Below are positions 35,516-42,821 of a stretch of DNA of 64,000 bases, piece by piece. Made by a program: the position numbers and the translations under genes. The stretch covers positions 3,978,891 through 4,042,890 of the forward strand of contig JAGTTO010000001.1 in the NCBI GenBank assembly GCA_018223435.1, read 5' to 3'. This stretch comes from Lachnospiraceae bacterium Marseille-Q4251 (lineage in GTDB: Bacteria > Bacillota > Clostridia > Lachnospirales > Lachnospiraceae). The notes under the pieces were generated by a model. The model worked only from the letters and a program-made list of their open reading frames with translations, made no database searches and was not told the DNA's origin. Numbering within the stretch: the stretch's first letter is position 1; every line of letters begins with the position of its first letter.

Positions 35516-36988
35516 TTAGTCTCTCTTAAAGATATCTCTTGTGTAAACTTTTTCTTTTACATCATCAAGGCAGGAATCATATCTGTTTGCGATGATTGCC
35601 TGGCTTTTTTTCTTGAATTTTTTCAGATCATTGATTACTTCGGAGCCGTAGAAGGTTTCGCCATTCTTTAAAGTGGGTTCATAAATAATTACTTTGGCGC
35701 CTTTTGCTTTGATTCTCTTCATAACGCCCTGGATAGAAGACTGGCGGAAATTGTCAGAATTACTCTTCATGGTCAGGCGATAGACACCGATAGTTTTTTC
35801 TCCTTCTTTGCTGGGATCCCAGGAACTGTTTGCTTCATAGGCACCGGCCATTTCCAGAACTTTGTCGGCAATGTAATCTTTTCTTGTCCGGTTGCTTTCC
35901 ACGATCGCAGAAATCATATTCTGCGGCACATCATTGAAGTTTGCCAGGAGCTGTTTGGTATCTTTCGGCAGACAATAGCCGCCGTAACCAAAACTTGGGT
36001 TATTGTAATGAGTACCGATACGCGGATCTAAGCATACACCGGTAATAATTTCCTGGGTATTCAGCCCCTTGGTCTCTGCATAGGTATCCAGCTCATTGAA
36101 ATAAGAAACACGAAGAGCAAGATAGGTATTGGCGAAAAGTTTTACAGCTTCTGCTTCTGTAAAGCCCATGAACAGAGTATCGATGTTTTTCTTGAGAGCG
36201 CCCTGCTGGAGAAGAGCAGCGAAGGTATGGGCCTTTTCAGCAGAATCTTCATCGCAGGAAACAATGATTCTTGATGGATAAAGGTTGTCATACAGGGCTT
36301 TCGATTCACGAAGGAACTCCGGGCTGAAAATAATATTTTTTGTATTATATTTTTTCCGGACGGATGCGGTATATCCAACGGGGATCGTGGATTTGATAAT
36401 CATGGTTGCATCCGGATTTACTTTCAGAACGAGCTCGATCACGGCTTCTACGGCAGAGCAGTCAAAGAAATTTTTCTTACTGTCATAGTTGGTAGGAGCT
36501 GCGATGACAACGAAGTCGGCATTTCGGTATGCTTCTTCCCCGTCGAGAGTAGCAGTAAGATCAAGCTCCTTCTCGGCCAGATACATCTCAATGTAATCGT
36601 CCTGAATAGGAGATTTTCTATTATTAATAAGCTCCACTTTCTCCGGAATAATATCAACGGCAGTAACATGGTTATGCTGCGACAGGAGCGTAGCAATAGA
36701 AAGCCCTACATAACCGGTCCCGGCAACAGCAATATTATATTTCCGGTCTACCAGAAACTTCTTCTTGTCAGCCTTCTCATCCTCAAACAAGTCCACGACT
36801 TCAAAATCCAGTGCCTCAGCAATCGCCTGAAGTTGATCGATGGACGGAGTATAGTTGCAGCTCTCCAGCCTGCTGATCATCCCCCTGTTGATGCCGGTCA
36901 TTTCTGCCAGCTGTGCCTGTGTGATTTTTTTGGCTTTTCTCTTGGCGATAATCGTATCGGCCATTTTCCTTACAGATAATTTTTTCAT
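35516..36988 (-). CDS. UDP-glucose/nucleotide-sugar dehydrogenase with N-terminal XRE helix-turn-helix
   Basis: A 490-aa fusion. Residues about 9-66 form a Cro/C1 DNA-binding domain ([20 protein letters not shown], then [15 protein letters not shown]). From about 80 the protein is a full 6-dehydrogenase: [41 protein letters not shown], the central-domain [19 protein letters not shown] and the catalytic cysteine in [15 protein letters not shown]. It oxidises UDP-glucose to UDP-glucuronate for the epimerase downstream. GGAGAAAG supports the ATG at 36988. The helix-turn-helix suggests self- or pathway-regulation; a perfect dyad lies just upstream. Confidence 0.88.
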   Translation of the reverse strand: MKKLSVRKMADTIIAKRKAKKITQAQLAEMTGINRGMISRLESCNYTPSIDQLQAIAEALDFEVVDLFEDEKADKKKFLVDRKYNIAVAGTGYVGLSIATLLSQHNHVTAVDIIPEKVELINNRKSPIQDDYIEMYLAEKELDLTATLDGEEAYRNADFVVIAAPTNYDSKKNFFDCSAVEAVIELVLKVNPDATMIIKSTIPVGYTASVRKKYNTKNIIFSPEFLRESKALYDNLYPSRIIVSCDEDSAEKAHTFAALLQQGALKKNIDTLFMGFTEAEAVKLFANTYLALRVSYFNELDTYAETKGLNTQEIITGVCLDPRIGTHYNNPSFGYGGYCLPKDTKQLLANFNDVPQNMISAIVESNRTRKDYIADKVLEMAGAYEANSSWDPSKEGEKTIGVYRLTMKSNSDNFRQSSIQGVMKRIKAKGAKVIIYEPTLKNGETFYGSEVINDLKKFKKKSQAIIANRYDSCLDDVKEKVYTRDIFKRD

Positions 36989-37014
36989 ATTCTTTCTCCA
37001 AATGTTATTGTGGA

Positions 37015-37027
37015 TCACATTTTGTGA
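37015..37027. promoter_or_regulatory. Dyad in the leader of the HTH-dehydrogenase gene
   Basis: TCACA-TTT-TGTGA, a perfect inverted repeat between the predicted start of transcription and the ribosome site. Its size suits an XRE-family dimer, making the fused HTH an obvious candidate ligand (inference). Confidence 0.4.
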
Positions 37028-37053
37028 CGGTTGTGAGTGGTTAAGATGTATTT

Positions 37054-37083
37054 AACATAGCAGATATTGGGGAAAATGTCAAT
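37054..37083 (-). promoter_or_regulatory. Promoter of the dehydrogenase-epimerase operon
   Basis: On the minus strand TTGACA (37083-37078), 18 bases, TATGTT (37059-37054) with a TG extension. Start expected near 37047. Confidence 0.55.
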
Positions 37084-37224
37084 TACAAAAACATAAAACA
37101 AATCGGGTAAGAAAAAAACAAATTTTGGAAAAATGGCTTGTTTCCAAGCTTTTCGGTTATTTAGTGTAACTTTTATGAAAAGTTCAGAATAAGAAAACCG
37201 AACGAGATATGCAGTAAATGATAT

Positions 37225-37270
37225 GGGGACAGGATGGTACTTGGTGGCATTATCCTGTCCCCTGTTTTTT
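37225..37270 (+). terminator. Orphan rho-independent terminator
   Basis: GGGGACAGGAT (37225-37235) pairs with ATCCTGTCCCC (37252-37262), then TGTTTTTTTG. It points rightwards although no plus-strand gene precedes it. It may end a small RNA or be left from a lost gene. Confidence 0.6.
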
Positions 37271-37339
37271 TGTTGTCTACGCAAGGAAAATAAGAAAAGA
37301 TAAACAAAAGAACTCATTCTAAAAATATTTATTTGAATT

Positions 37340-37360
37340 ATTTGCAGGAAAGCTGCAAAT
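37340..37360. promoter_or_regulatory. Inverted repeat beside the rloA promoter
   Basis: ATTTGCAG-GAAAG-CTGCAAAT lies 13 bases upstream of the -35 box at 37374. Possible operator for a defence-locus repressor. Confidence 0.35.
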
Positions 37361-37373
37361 AATAGAAGTAAAC

Positions 37374-37402
37374 TTGACTATAAGGTGTTTTGTGAGTATA
37401 AT
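37374..37402 (+). promoter_or_regulatory. Promoter of the RloA-RloB pair
   Basis: TTGACT (37374-37379), 17 bases, perfect TATAAT (37397-37402). Confidence 0.7.
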
Positions 37403-37437
37403 GGTATCAGAAAGCAAGTATGTGAGGAGGATCTGCC

Positions 37438-38610
37438 ATGTTACTTCAGTTTTCTATAACGAATCATCGCTCGATAAAAGAGACTGCCATCATCAGCATG
37501 AAGGCAGCCGCAGATAAAACTATGAAAGAAGTCCTGATTTCCCCGGATGGAAAGAAAGAACTTGTGCCGGTTATGGCAATTTACGGTGCAAATGCGGCGG
37601 GCAAAAGCAACGTTATCCATGCGCTTCTACTTATGCGGGAAATGGTCTGCGGCAGTTATGCCAAACCGCTCAAAGGTGCAGAGCTTCCCTATGAACCGTT
37701 CGCTTTTGTGGATGGACAGACGGAGCCGACTACGTTTGAGATTATCTATTATTATGAGAGCATCAAATATGCCTATGGCTTCTCCTTCGACAAGGATCGG
37801 ATTATCAGCGAATACCTCTATCATTGGCCAAACGGCAGAGAAGCATTGGTGTTCTCCAGAGAGAAAGACGAGTACGAATTTCGTGAGAGTATCCAGGAAC
37901 AGCTTACCCTTGCCGGACGGACTTCGGAAAACAGGCTGTACCTCACAAGCTCCAACGAGTGGAACTGCGCCCAGACAGAAAAAGCATATCTGTGGTTCCA
38001 GAAAAACCTTCGTGGCTTGATTGCAACAGGTGTATCGAATGAAAGCACCATTGACGCAATCCGAAAAGGCGGCGATGGGAAACAGCGCATCTTAAAAGAA
38101 ATGATGCTTGCCGATCTTGGCATCTGCAATGTGGAACTGTCCGGCACAAAAGAGAAGCCGATTATTTCCACGGTGCATCAGCTCACGGATGACAGCGGTG
38201 AGAAAAAGCAGTATACCTTACTGCTGGGGCAGGAATCTGTGGGAACACAACGTTTCTTTTCCAGAATCGGTTTGTGGATGGATGCGCTGAACTCCGGTGC
38301 GGTGCTTGTGGTGGATGAAATCGAAGCGAGTATGCACCCACTGCTTACCCGACATCTGATTGAAATGATTCAGGATCAGACCACTAACCAGAACCATGCG
38401 CAGTTGATCTTTACCACTCATGATACGGGACTGCTAGATTTGAAATTGCTGCGCCGTGACCAGATATGGTTTGCAGAGAAAGATGAAAAGACAATGCAGA
38501 CTGACATTTATGCTTTGACTGAGTTTTCTCCGAGAAAAGAGGAGAACATAGCCAGAGGATACCTGCAGGGCAGATATGGTGCCATTCCGTTTATCGGAGG
38601 AGGTATCTGA
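37438..38610 (+). CDS. rloA: RloA-like AAA (ABC-type) ATPase of a defence pair
   Basis: A 390-aa ATPase of the AAA_15/AAA_21 group. The first strand is LLQFSITNHRSIKETAII, Walker A is IYGANAAGKSNVIHAL and Walker B is AVLVVDEIEASMHPLLTRHL. ARLIFTTHD-like AQLIFTTHDTGLLD is the switch histidine, and the C-terminus is RYGAIPFIGGG. This C-terminus and the adjacent RloB gene define the RloA/AbiL-i family found in phage-resistance and restriction loci. GAGGAGG lies 7 bases before the ATG. The stop is separated by one base from rloB, so translation is coupled. Confidence 0.83.
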   Translation: MLLQFSITNHRSIKETAIISMKAAADKTMKEVLISPDGKKELVPVMAIYGANAAGKSNVIHALLLMREMVCGSYAKPLKGAELPYEPFAFVDGQTEPTTFEIIYYYESIKYAYGFSFDKDRIISEYLYHWPNGREALVFSREKDEYEFRESIQEQLTLAGRTSENRLYLTSSNEWNCAQTEKAYLWFQKNLRGLIATGVSNESTIDAIRKGGDGKQRILKEMMLADLGICNVELSGTKEKPIISTVHQLTDDSGEKKQYTLLLGQESVGTQRFFSRIGLWMDALNSGAVLVVDEIEASMHPLLTRHLIEMIQDQTTNQNHAQLIFTTHDTGLLDLKLLRRDQIWFAEKDEKTMQTDIYALTEFSPRKEENIARGYLQGRYGAIPFIGGGI

Positions 38611-38611
38611 G

Positions 38612-39235
38612 ATGGGAAGAATCAAAGAGATCGAACGCAAAGCCTCCGGGCGAAGAAAGAGAAAACCGGTGGTGTACCTGATCTGTGAAGGGTCAGAAAC
38701 GGAAATCCGGTATTTCAAAAAGTTCCGTAGCAGAGAGTGTAATATTGATATTGTTCCAATTCCTTCTCAATATAAATCTGCGGATAAGCTGGTACAGAAG
38801 GCACAGGCAACCATCGGGTACAGCCCATATTACCCGGATGAAGGTGATATCATTTGGTGCGTCTTTGACCGGGATGACAACACGAACGCTATGCTTTCCA
38901 AGGCAAAGCAAACGGCAATCAAGGAGGGTTATCAGATCGCTTTCTCCAATCCGTCCTTTGAAGTCTGGTTCTTGTTGCATTTCAATAATCAGACCACACC
39001 TGTTGAGAATTGCGAAGCTGCCATTAAGCTGTTGAAGAAAAAAGGCAGGCTGGAGCAGTATGAGAAGAATAAGGAAGTATATGAACAGTTGAAGCCGTTG
39101 CAGGAAGCAGCTATTGAACGGGCGAAGAAACGAGTGGCTACGCTGCAGACAGAACATACGGAAATACTTTCCAGAGAGAGCAATCCGGTGACAACGGTTG
39201 CGGAGCTGGTAGAGTATTTGAACAGCAAGCAATAG
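38612..39235 (+). CDS. rloB: RloB-like TOPRIM-fold nuclease partner
   Basis: A 207-aa RloB-family protein. VVYLICEGSETEIRYFKKF (about 18-36) contains the TOPRIM-like glutamate, DIIWCVFDRDDN (about 83-94) the DxD acids, and AFSNPSFEVWFLLHF the conserved NPSFE motif. The start at 38612 has GGAGGAGG upstream; the longer frame from 38576 lies inside rloA. In AbiL-type systems the pair aborts phage infection; the nuclease target is not established to my knowledge. Confidence 0.85.
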   Translation: MGRIKEIERKASGRRKRKPVVYLICEGSETEIRYFKKFRSRECNIDIVPIPSQYKSADKLVQKAQATIGYSPYYPDEGDIIWCVFDRDDNTNAMLSKAKQTAIKEGYQIAFSNPSFEVWFLLHFNNQTTPVENCEAAIKLLKKKGRLEQYEKNKEVYEQLKPLQEAAIERAKKRVATLQTEHTEILSRESNPVTTVAELVEYLNSKQ

Positions 39236-39244
39236 GAGAAGGTT

Positions 39245-39400
39245 ATGTTTGAAAATCTGATAATACGGGGGCCTCAGGTAGCTTATGCTGCGTCAGAAGG
39301 CGGGCCACGCTTTAACAAATGTAGCAAGAATTCTCCCACCTCTTCAGGTGGTGAGATGAATTGCACATCTGAGCATATCTGCTCAAAAAAGTCCTTATAG
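39245..39400 (+). pseudogene. Possible truncated third gene running into the IS end
   Basis: ATAGGAGAAGGTT precedes an ATG 9 bases after rloB. The first about 20 codons (MFENLIIRGPQVAY...) are followed by sequence of the IS left end and a stop at 39398. The arrangement suggests a downstream gene of the rlo operon cut by the insertion, but no continuation was found beyond the element. Weak support. Confidence 0.3.
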
Positions 39401-39504
39401 TACAAAAGAAACACTTGTTCTCTATTCCCTGATATAGTATACTGAAAAGGAACATTAGTTCGCAAACACATGTCAGTCGATATAAGAAAAAGAGTGATAA
39501 CACA

Positions 39505-39883
39505 ATGGAATTAGATCATAATTCCCATTCAGTATTTCTACTATATTATCACCTAGTGATGGTTATAAAATACAGAAGAAAAGTACGGAATGGCAAAATA
39601 TCCGAAAGAGCAAAAGAGATCTTTGAGTATATCGCACCCGGATACGGGATCTTACTGGAAGAATGGAATCACGATACAGACCATGTTCATGTGCTGTTCC
39701 GCGCACAGCCAAAGACGGAACTCCGTAAATTCATCAATGCCTGTAAAAGTGCCAGCAGCAGACTGCTGAAGCTTCTGTCTGCTCCGTGCAGGCGGGGCGC
39801 CGATTGAAACAATACGGCAGTATATAGAAAGCCAGGGTGAGCAAAATGAACCGCGCCGTAAAAATAAGGATCTATCCAGATAA
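39505..39883 (+). pseudogene. tnpA: tnpA, Y1 HUH transposase, internally deleted and frameshifted
   Basis: The first frame (39505-39807) keeps YYHLVMVIKYRRKV, the HUH motif in DTDHVHVLFRAQP and KFINACKSASSRLLK. The C-terminal part (GGAPIETIRQYIESQGEQ, catalytic tyrosine in QYI) is found from 39791 in another frame. About 25 residues normally linking them (the LW..FWS..Y segment) are missing. The protein is therefore split and should be inactive for transposition. The end overlaps the tnpB start, as in intact elements. Confidence 0.8.
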
Positions 39884-40943
39884 AGAGTAGAGCGTTCAGA
39901 TAGAGAAAACAATCGGCTGCAGCCGCTTTATCTATAACCAGATGCTTGCGGACAAGATCAGCTATTACCAGAAAGAAAAAAAGATGCTCAGGAACACACC
40001 GGCCGGATATAAGAAGGAATATCCCTGGCTGAAAGAGGTGGACTCCCTTGCCCTAGCGAATGCGCAGCTGCATCTGGAAAGTGCGTTCCGGAAGTTTTTC
40101 CGGGAACCATCCTGCGGATTTCCCCGCTATAAATCAAGAAAACATTCAAGAAATTCTTATACGACCAATGCAGTAAACGGGAATATCCTTTTGCAGGATA
40201 CCCATTTGAAGCTTCCAAAGATGTCTGCCATAAAAATAAAACTTCACCGCCAGATCCCGTCAGACTGGAAACTGAAATCGGTAACGATAAGCCGTGAGCC
40301 ATCCGGGAAATATTTTGCAAGTCTTTTGTTCTGCTGTGAGAACCAAACAGTGGAAAAAAGAGCGGCAGAGAGATTTCTTGGGATCGATTTTGCCATGCAG
40401 GGAATGTGTGTATTTTCTACAGGAGAAAGAGCCGGGTACCCTATGTTTTACAGAAAAGCAGAGAAAAAACTTGCAAGGGAACAGAGAAAGCTTTCCCACT
40501 GTGAAAAAGGAAGCCGGAACTATCAGAAACAGAAGAAAAGGGTAGCCTTATGTCATGAAAAGATAAAGAACCAGAGAAAAGATTTCCAGCATAAACTCAG
40601 CAGGGAACTTGCTGAAAGATATGATGCAGTATGCGTGGAAGATCTGAATCTGCAGGGAATGTCCGGAGGGCTGCATCTTGGGAAAGGCGTGCAGGATAAT
40701 GGGTATGGGCAGTTTCTGTCCATGCTGGGATACAAACTGGAAGAGCGCGGGAAACATCTGATAAAGGTAGACCGTTATTTTGCATCGAGCAAGATTTGCA
40801 GTGTATGTGGATATAAGAAAAAGGAACTGGCATTGTCGGATAGAATATATGTCTGTGAATGTGGAAACCGGATGGATCGGGATGTGAATGCAGCAGTCAA
40901 TATCCGCGAAGAAGGAAAAAGGATCTATAAAGAATGTGCCTAA
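39846..40943 (+). pseudogene. tnpB: tnpB, RNA-guided nuclease gene with an early amber codon
   Basis: The natural start reads MNRAVKIRIYPDKE and then meets TAG at 39888-39890, before SVQIEKTIGCSRFIYNQML. Downstream the frame is complete. The RuvC acids are D181 (LGIDFAMQG), E265 (CVEDLNLQGM) and D346 (NRMDRDVNAAVNI), with a zinc finger CSVCGYKK...YVCECGN. Internal initiation at the ATG at 39942 would give 333 aa lacking the first 32. TnpB uses an RNA from the element's right end to cut DNA. Whether the shortened protein works is unknown; the wedge domain would be incomplete. Confidence 0.82.
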
Positions 40944-41096
40944 CGGCACAAGAAAAAAATCCGTAACCGGATGAAGATAAAAAACAAAACCGCGGGACAC
41001 GCGGGGATAGCCTGTTTTAGCTTTGCCTTAAAAGGCAATCGAGCAGGAAGCCCCCTCTTCAAAATCGTAAGATTTAAGTGGTGGGAGCATGTCACT
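40944..41096 (+). ncRNA. Presumed omega-RNA scaffold and right end of the IS
   Basis: In IS605 elements the guide RNA comes from the tnpB 3' end to the right end. Here that stretch contains AACCGCGGGACACGCGGG and the closing stem near 41050-41096 ending ATGTCAC. The guide would be the flanking bases from about 41096 on. Position-based inference; no promoter was identified. Confidence 0.4.
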
Positions 41097-41241
41097 CTGA
41101 AAAAAAGTCAGCATGAAATAAGCCGTGAGCTGGAGCAGAAAAAGGACAACCGGGTAATCGATTAAAAGCGTGATCTGAGCAGAAAATATGGACGGAAAAT
41201 CGCAGCCTGGTCTGCATTAGACGATGGATTTTCGTAATTAT

Positions 41242-41499
41242 ATGATGTTGGGGGCAAAAGGTATTTTGCCCCCAACTGATGCCTACGAATTGCTCCGCTG
41301 CAAGGCAGCTCACGCAATTCTACAAACATTCGAAATCCGCTGATTTACTGCGTAAATCGCTACTGTCTACGCTCCGCTTCGGTCGGTGCAAAACGAACAT
41401 CCACTGGATGTTCTGCACCTCATGTTTGGCGGGTCCCAAGTTCAAAAGCCTTATCGTGCAAGCACGAACGGCTTTTTGAGCTTTTGACCCTGGCATCAT
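41242..41499 (-). repeat. MITE-like interspersed repeat, copy B (long form, inverted)
   Basis: A 258-base copy, in the opposite orientation to A and C. Ends: ATGATGTTGGGGGCAAAAGG at the left and the complement of ATGATGCCAGGGTCAAAAGC at the right. The terminal hairpin is TTGGGGGCAAAA/TTTTGCCCCCAA. It is aligned with TGAGTGTCAAAAG/CTTTTGACACTCA in copy A, so arm changes compensate. It contains the extra hairpin module GGTGCA-AAAC-GAACATCCA/TGGATGTTC-TGCACC (41385-41419) absent from copy A. TAT flanks both ends. Confidence 0.83.
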
Positions 41500-41521
41500 T
41501 ATATTTAAAAATAAAAAAATC

Positions 41522-41550
41522 TTGACAGAATTCATTCACTGCTGTATAGT
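41522..41550 (+). promoter_or_regulatory. Promoter of the polyamine-operon leader RNA
   Basis: Perfect TTGACA (41522-41527), 17 bases, TATAGT (41545-41550). The strongest promoter upstream of speD; start expected near 41557. Confidence 0.7.
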
Positions 41551-41556
41551 TTAAGC

Positions 41557-41748
41557 GTATGTGATATGAGTTTCTGACAGAGTATCCATGCAAATATTTT
41601 CTCTGACCACCCAGTTGGGTTAAGGCCATACGGACAGCCGGGTCAACTGCCGAAGGGCGATTTTATCGCCATTATTGATTTTTGATAATGGAAAGCATAG
41701 CTTTCTGTTGTTGGGTGAAAAACTCAATTTTATGAGTTGTTTTATTTT
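41557..41748 (+). ncRNA. Candidate structured leader RNA (riboswitch-like) with terminator
   Basis: CACCCA (41608-41613) and TGGGTG (41712-41717) close a multibranch region. Inside it lie hairpins GGCGAT/ATCGCC (41656-41670), CATTAT/ATAATG (41670-41690, with C670-G690) and GAAAGC/GCTTTC (41691-41705). There is also a non-repetitive core with TTAAGGCCATACGGACAGCC and GGGTCAACTGCCGAAGG. AACTCA/TGAGTT (41721-41738) then runs into TTTTATTTT, an intrinsic terminator. This is the aptamer-plus-expression-platform layout of a riboswitch. I do not recognise the class. The core loosely recalls the 3' half of c-di-GMP-I RNAs, but the 5' half does not fit. Next genes are polyamine synthesis. Confidence 0.5.
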
Positions 41749-41901
41749 CTGTGCGTGATGCGCATCAACTTGTAAATCAGTCAATAAGAGTAGTAAAAGT
41801 AAGTATTTGCTATATAGACTCTGACGAAGAACTCATTTTTTATTGGGGATTTTCTGCATGCGCGGGAAAATCCGGGAAAAACAGATAAAGTGAGTATATT
41901 T

Positions 41902-41941
41902 ACAGGCAGTATGTCATCAAAGGCATGCTGCCTGTATTTTT
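41902..41941 (+). terminator. Second terminator upstream of speD
   Basis: ACAGGCAGTATG (41902-41913) pairs with CATGCTGCCTGT (41924-41935), followed by ATTTTTGT. It adds another control point between the leader promoter and speD. Bases 41749-41901 hold the palindrome TGATGCGCATCA and nothing coding. Confidence 0.65.
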
Positions 41942-42027
41942 GTAACTATTCAGAGTCAAGCAGATTTTCAGGAAAACACAACGAAATGAAGCGCAGCGAA
42001 ATCGAGGTGTGGCTCTGAATAGTTACA
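41941..42027. repeat. 87-base palindromic element before speD
   Basis: TGTAACTATTCAGAG (41941-41955) and CTCTGAATAGTTACA (42013-42027) are a perfect 15-base inverted repeat around a 57-base GC-richer core. It resembles a small interspersed palindromic unit inserted between the terminator and the speD ribosome site. No second copy was seen in this window. Confidence 0.6.
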
Positions 42028-42051
42028 TATCTTATACAACCGGAGGAAATC

Positions 42052-42810
42052 ATGGGGGAGAAATTGAAACTATACGGGTTTAATAACCTGACCAAAGCCC
42101 TGAGCTTTAACATTTATGATGTCTGTTATGCCAAGACGGCACGAGAGCAGAAAGACTATATTGATTATATAGACGAACAGTATAATGCGGAACGTCTTAC
42201 AGGGATTCTTACGACCCTGACGGATATGATCGGAGCAACGGTTCTGAATATTGCCCGCCAGGATTATGAGCCTCAGGGGGCTTCTGTTACGCTTCTGATC
42301 GCGGAGGATTCCATGCTGCCGAGAAGCCAGACACAGCTGGCCCATCTGGATAAAAGTCATGTGACGGTACATACCTATCCGGAATACCATCCGGAGACCT
42401 GCATTGCTACCTTCCGGGTGGATATCGACGTGGCGACCTGCGGGGAGATCACGCCGCTTTCCACACTGGATTATCTCATCGGTTCCTTTGACTCGGATAT
42501 CATTACGATGGATTACCGGGTGAGAGGCTTTACAAGGGATGTCAATGGAAAAAAACTCTTCCTGGATCATCCGGTCACATCCATTCAGGATTATATCAAT
42601 CCGGAGATTCTAAGGCGCTATGACGCAGTGGATATCAATGTCTATGCGGCCAGCCTTTTCCACACCCGGATGATGATCAAAGAGCCGGATCTTCAGAACT
42701 ATCTTTTCAAGACGGATATTTATGAGCTTCCGCCGCTGACCCGGCTGGAGATCATGAACAACCTCCGCCGGGAAATGATCGAGATTTTCAACGGCAGAAA
42801 CATTTATTAG
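42052..42810 (+). CDS. speD: S-adenosylmethionine decarboxylase, proenzyme
   Basis: A pyruvoyl enzyme making decarboxylated S-adenosylmethionine, the aminopropyl donor for spermidine. The 252-aa protein matches the longer E. coli-type class. It has the self-cleavage site between K101 and S102 in [13 protein letters not shown], and a [20 protein letters not shown] segment with the catalytic histidine/cysteine region. CCGGAGG lies 7 bases before the ATG. It is the first gene of the polyamine operon, 12 bases from speA. Confidence 0.92.
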   Translation: MGEKLKLYGFNNLTKALSFNIYDVCYAKTAREQKDYIDYIDEQYNAERLTGILTTLTDMIGATVLNIARQDYEPQGASVTLLIAEDSMLPRSQTQLAHLDKSHVTVHTYPEYHPETCIATFRVDIDVATCGEITPLSTLDYLIGSFDSDIITMDYRVRGFTRDVNGKKLFLDHPVTSIQDYINPEILRRYDAVDINVYAASLFHTRMMIKEPDLQNYLFKTDIYELPPLTRLEIMNNLRREMIEIFNGRNIY

Positions 42811-42821
42811 GAGGCAAAAGA

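Larger units (their letters stand above)
39310..41096 (+). mobile_element. Decayed IS200/IS605-family element
   Basis: The left part has a subterminal hairpin CCACCT/AGGTGG (39338-39353) and TGAGCA/TGCTCA (39370-39385). Two genes follow in standard order: a Y1 HUH transposase (tnpA) and tnpB, both damaged. The right part ends with AAGCCCCCTCTTC, then TTTAAGTGGTGGGAGCATGT and CAC, the typical right-end stem. Exact boundaries need comparison with an empty site. There is no terminal inverted repeat or target duplication, as expected for this family. Confidence 0.75.

Noticed and set aside
39283-39503. Two short minus-strand frames at the IS left end
   Set aside because: They read through the terminal hairpins of the element and have no support as genes.
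41095-41237. Short frame after the IS (QHEISRELEQKKDNRVID, stop, then KYGRKIAAWSALDDGFS)
   Set aside because: Could be a remnant of a gene split by a stop, but it is too short and unmatched to call.
41600-41660. c-di-GMP-I riboswitch
   Set aside because: Only the 3' half (TTAAGG ... GCCGGGTCAACTGCCGAAGG) loosely resembles that class; the conserved 5' core is not present, so I kept it as an unclassified structured RNA.
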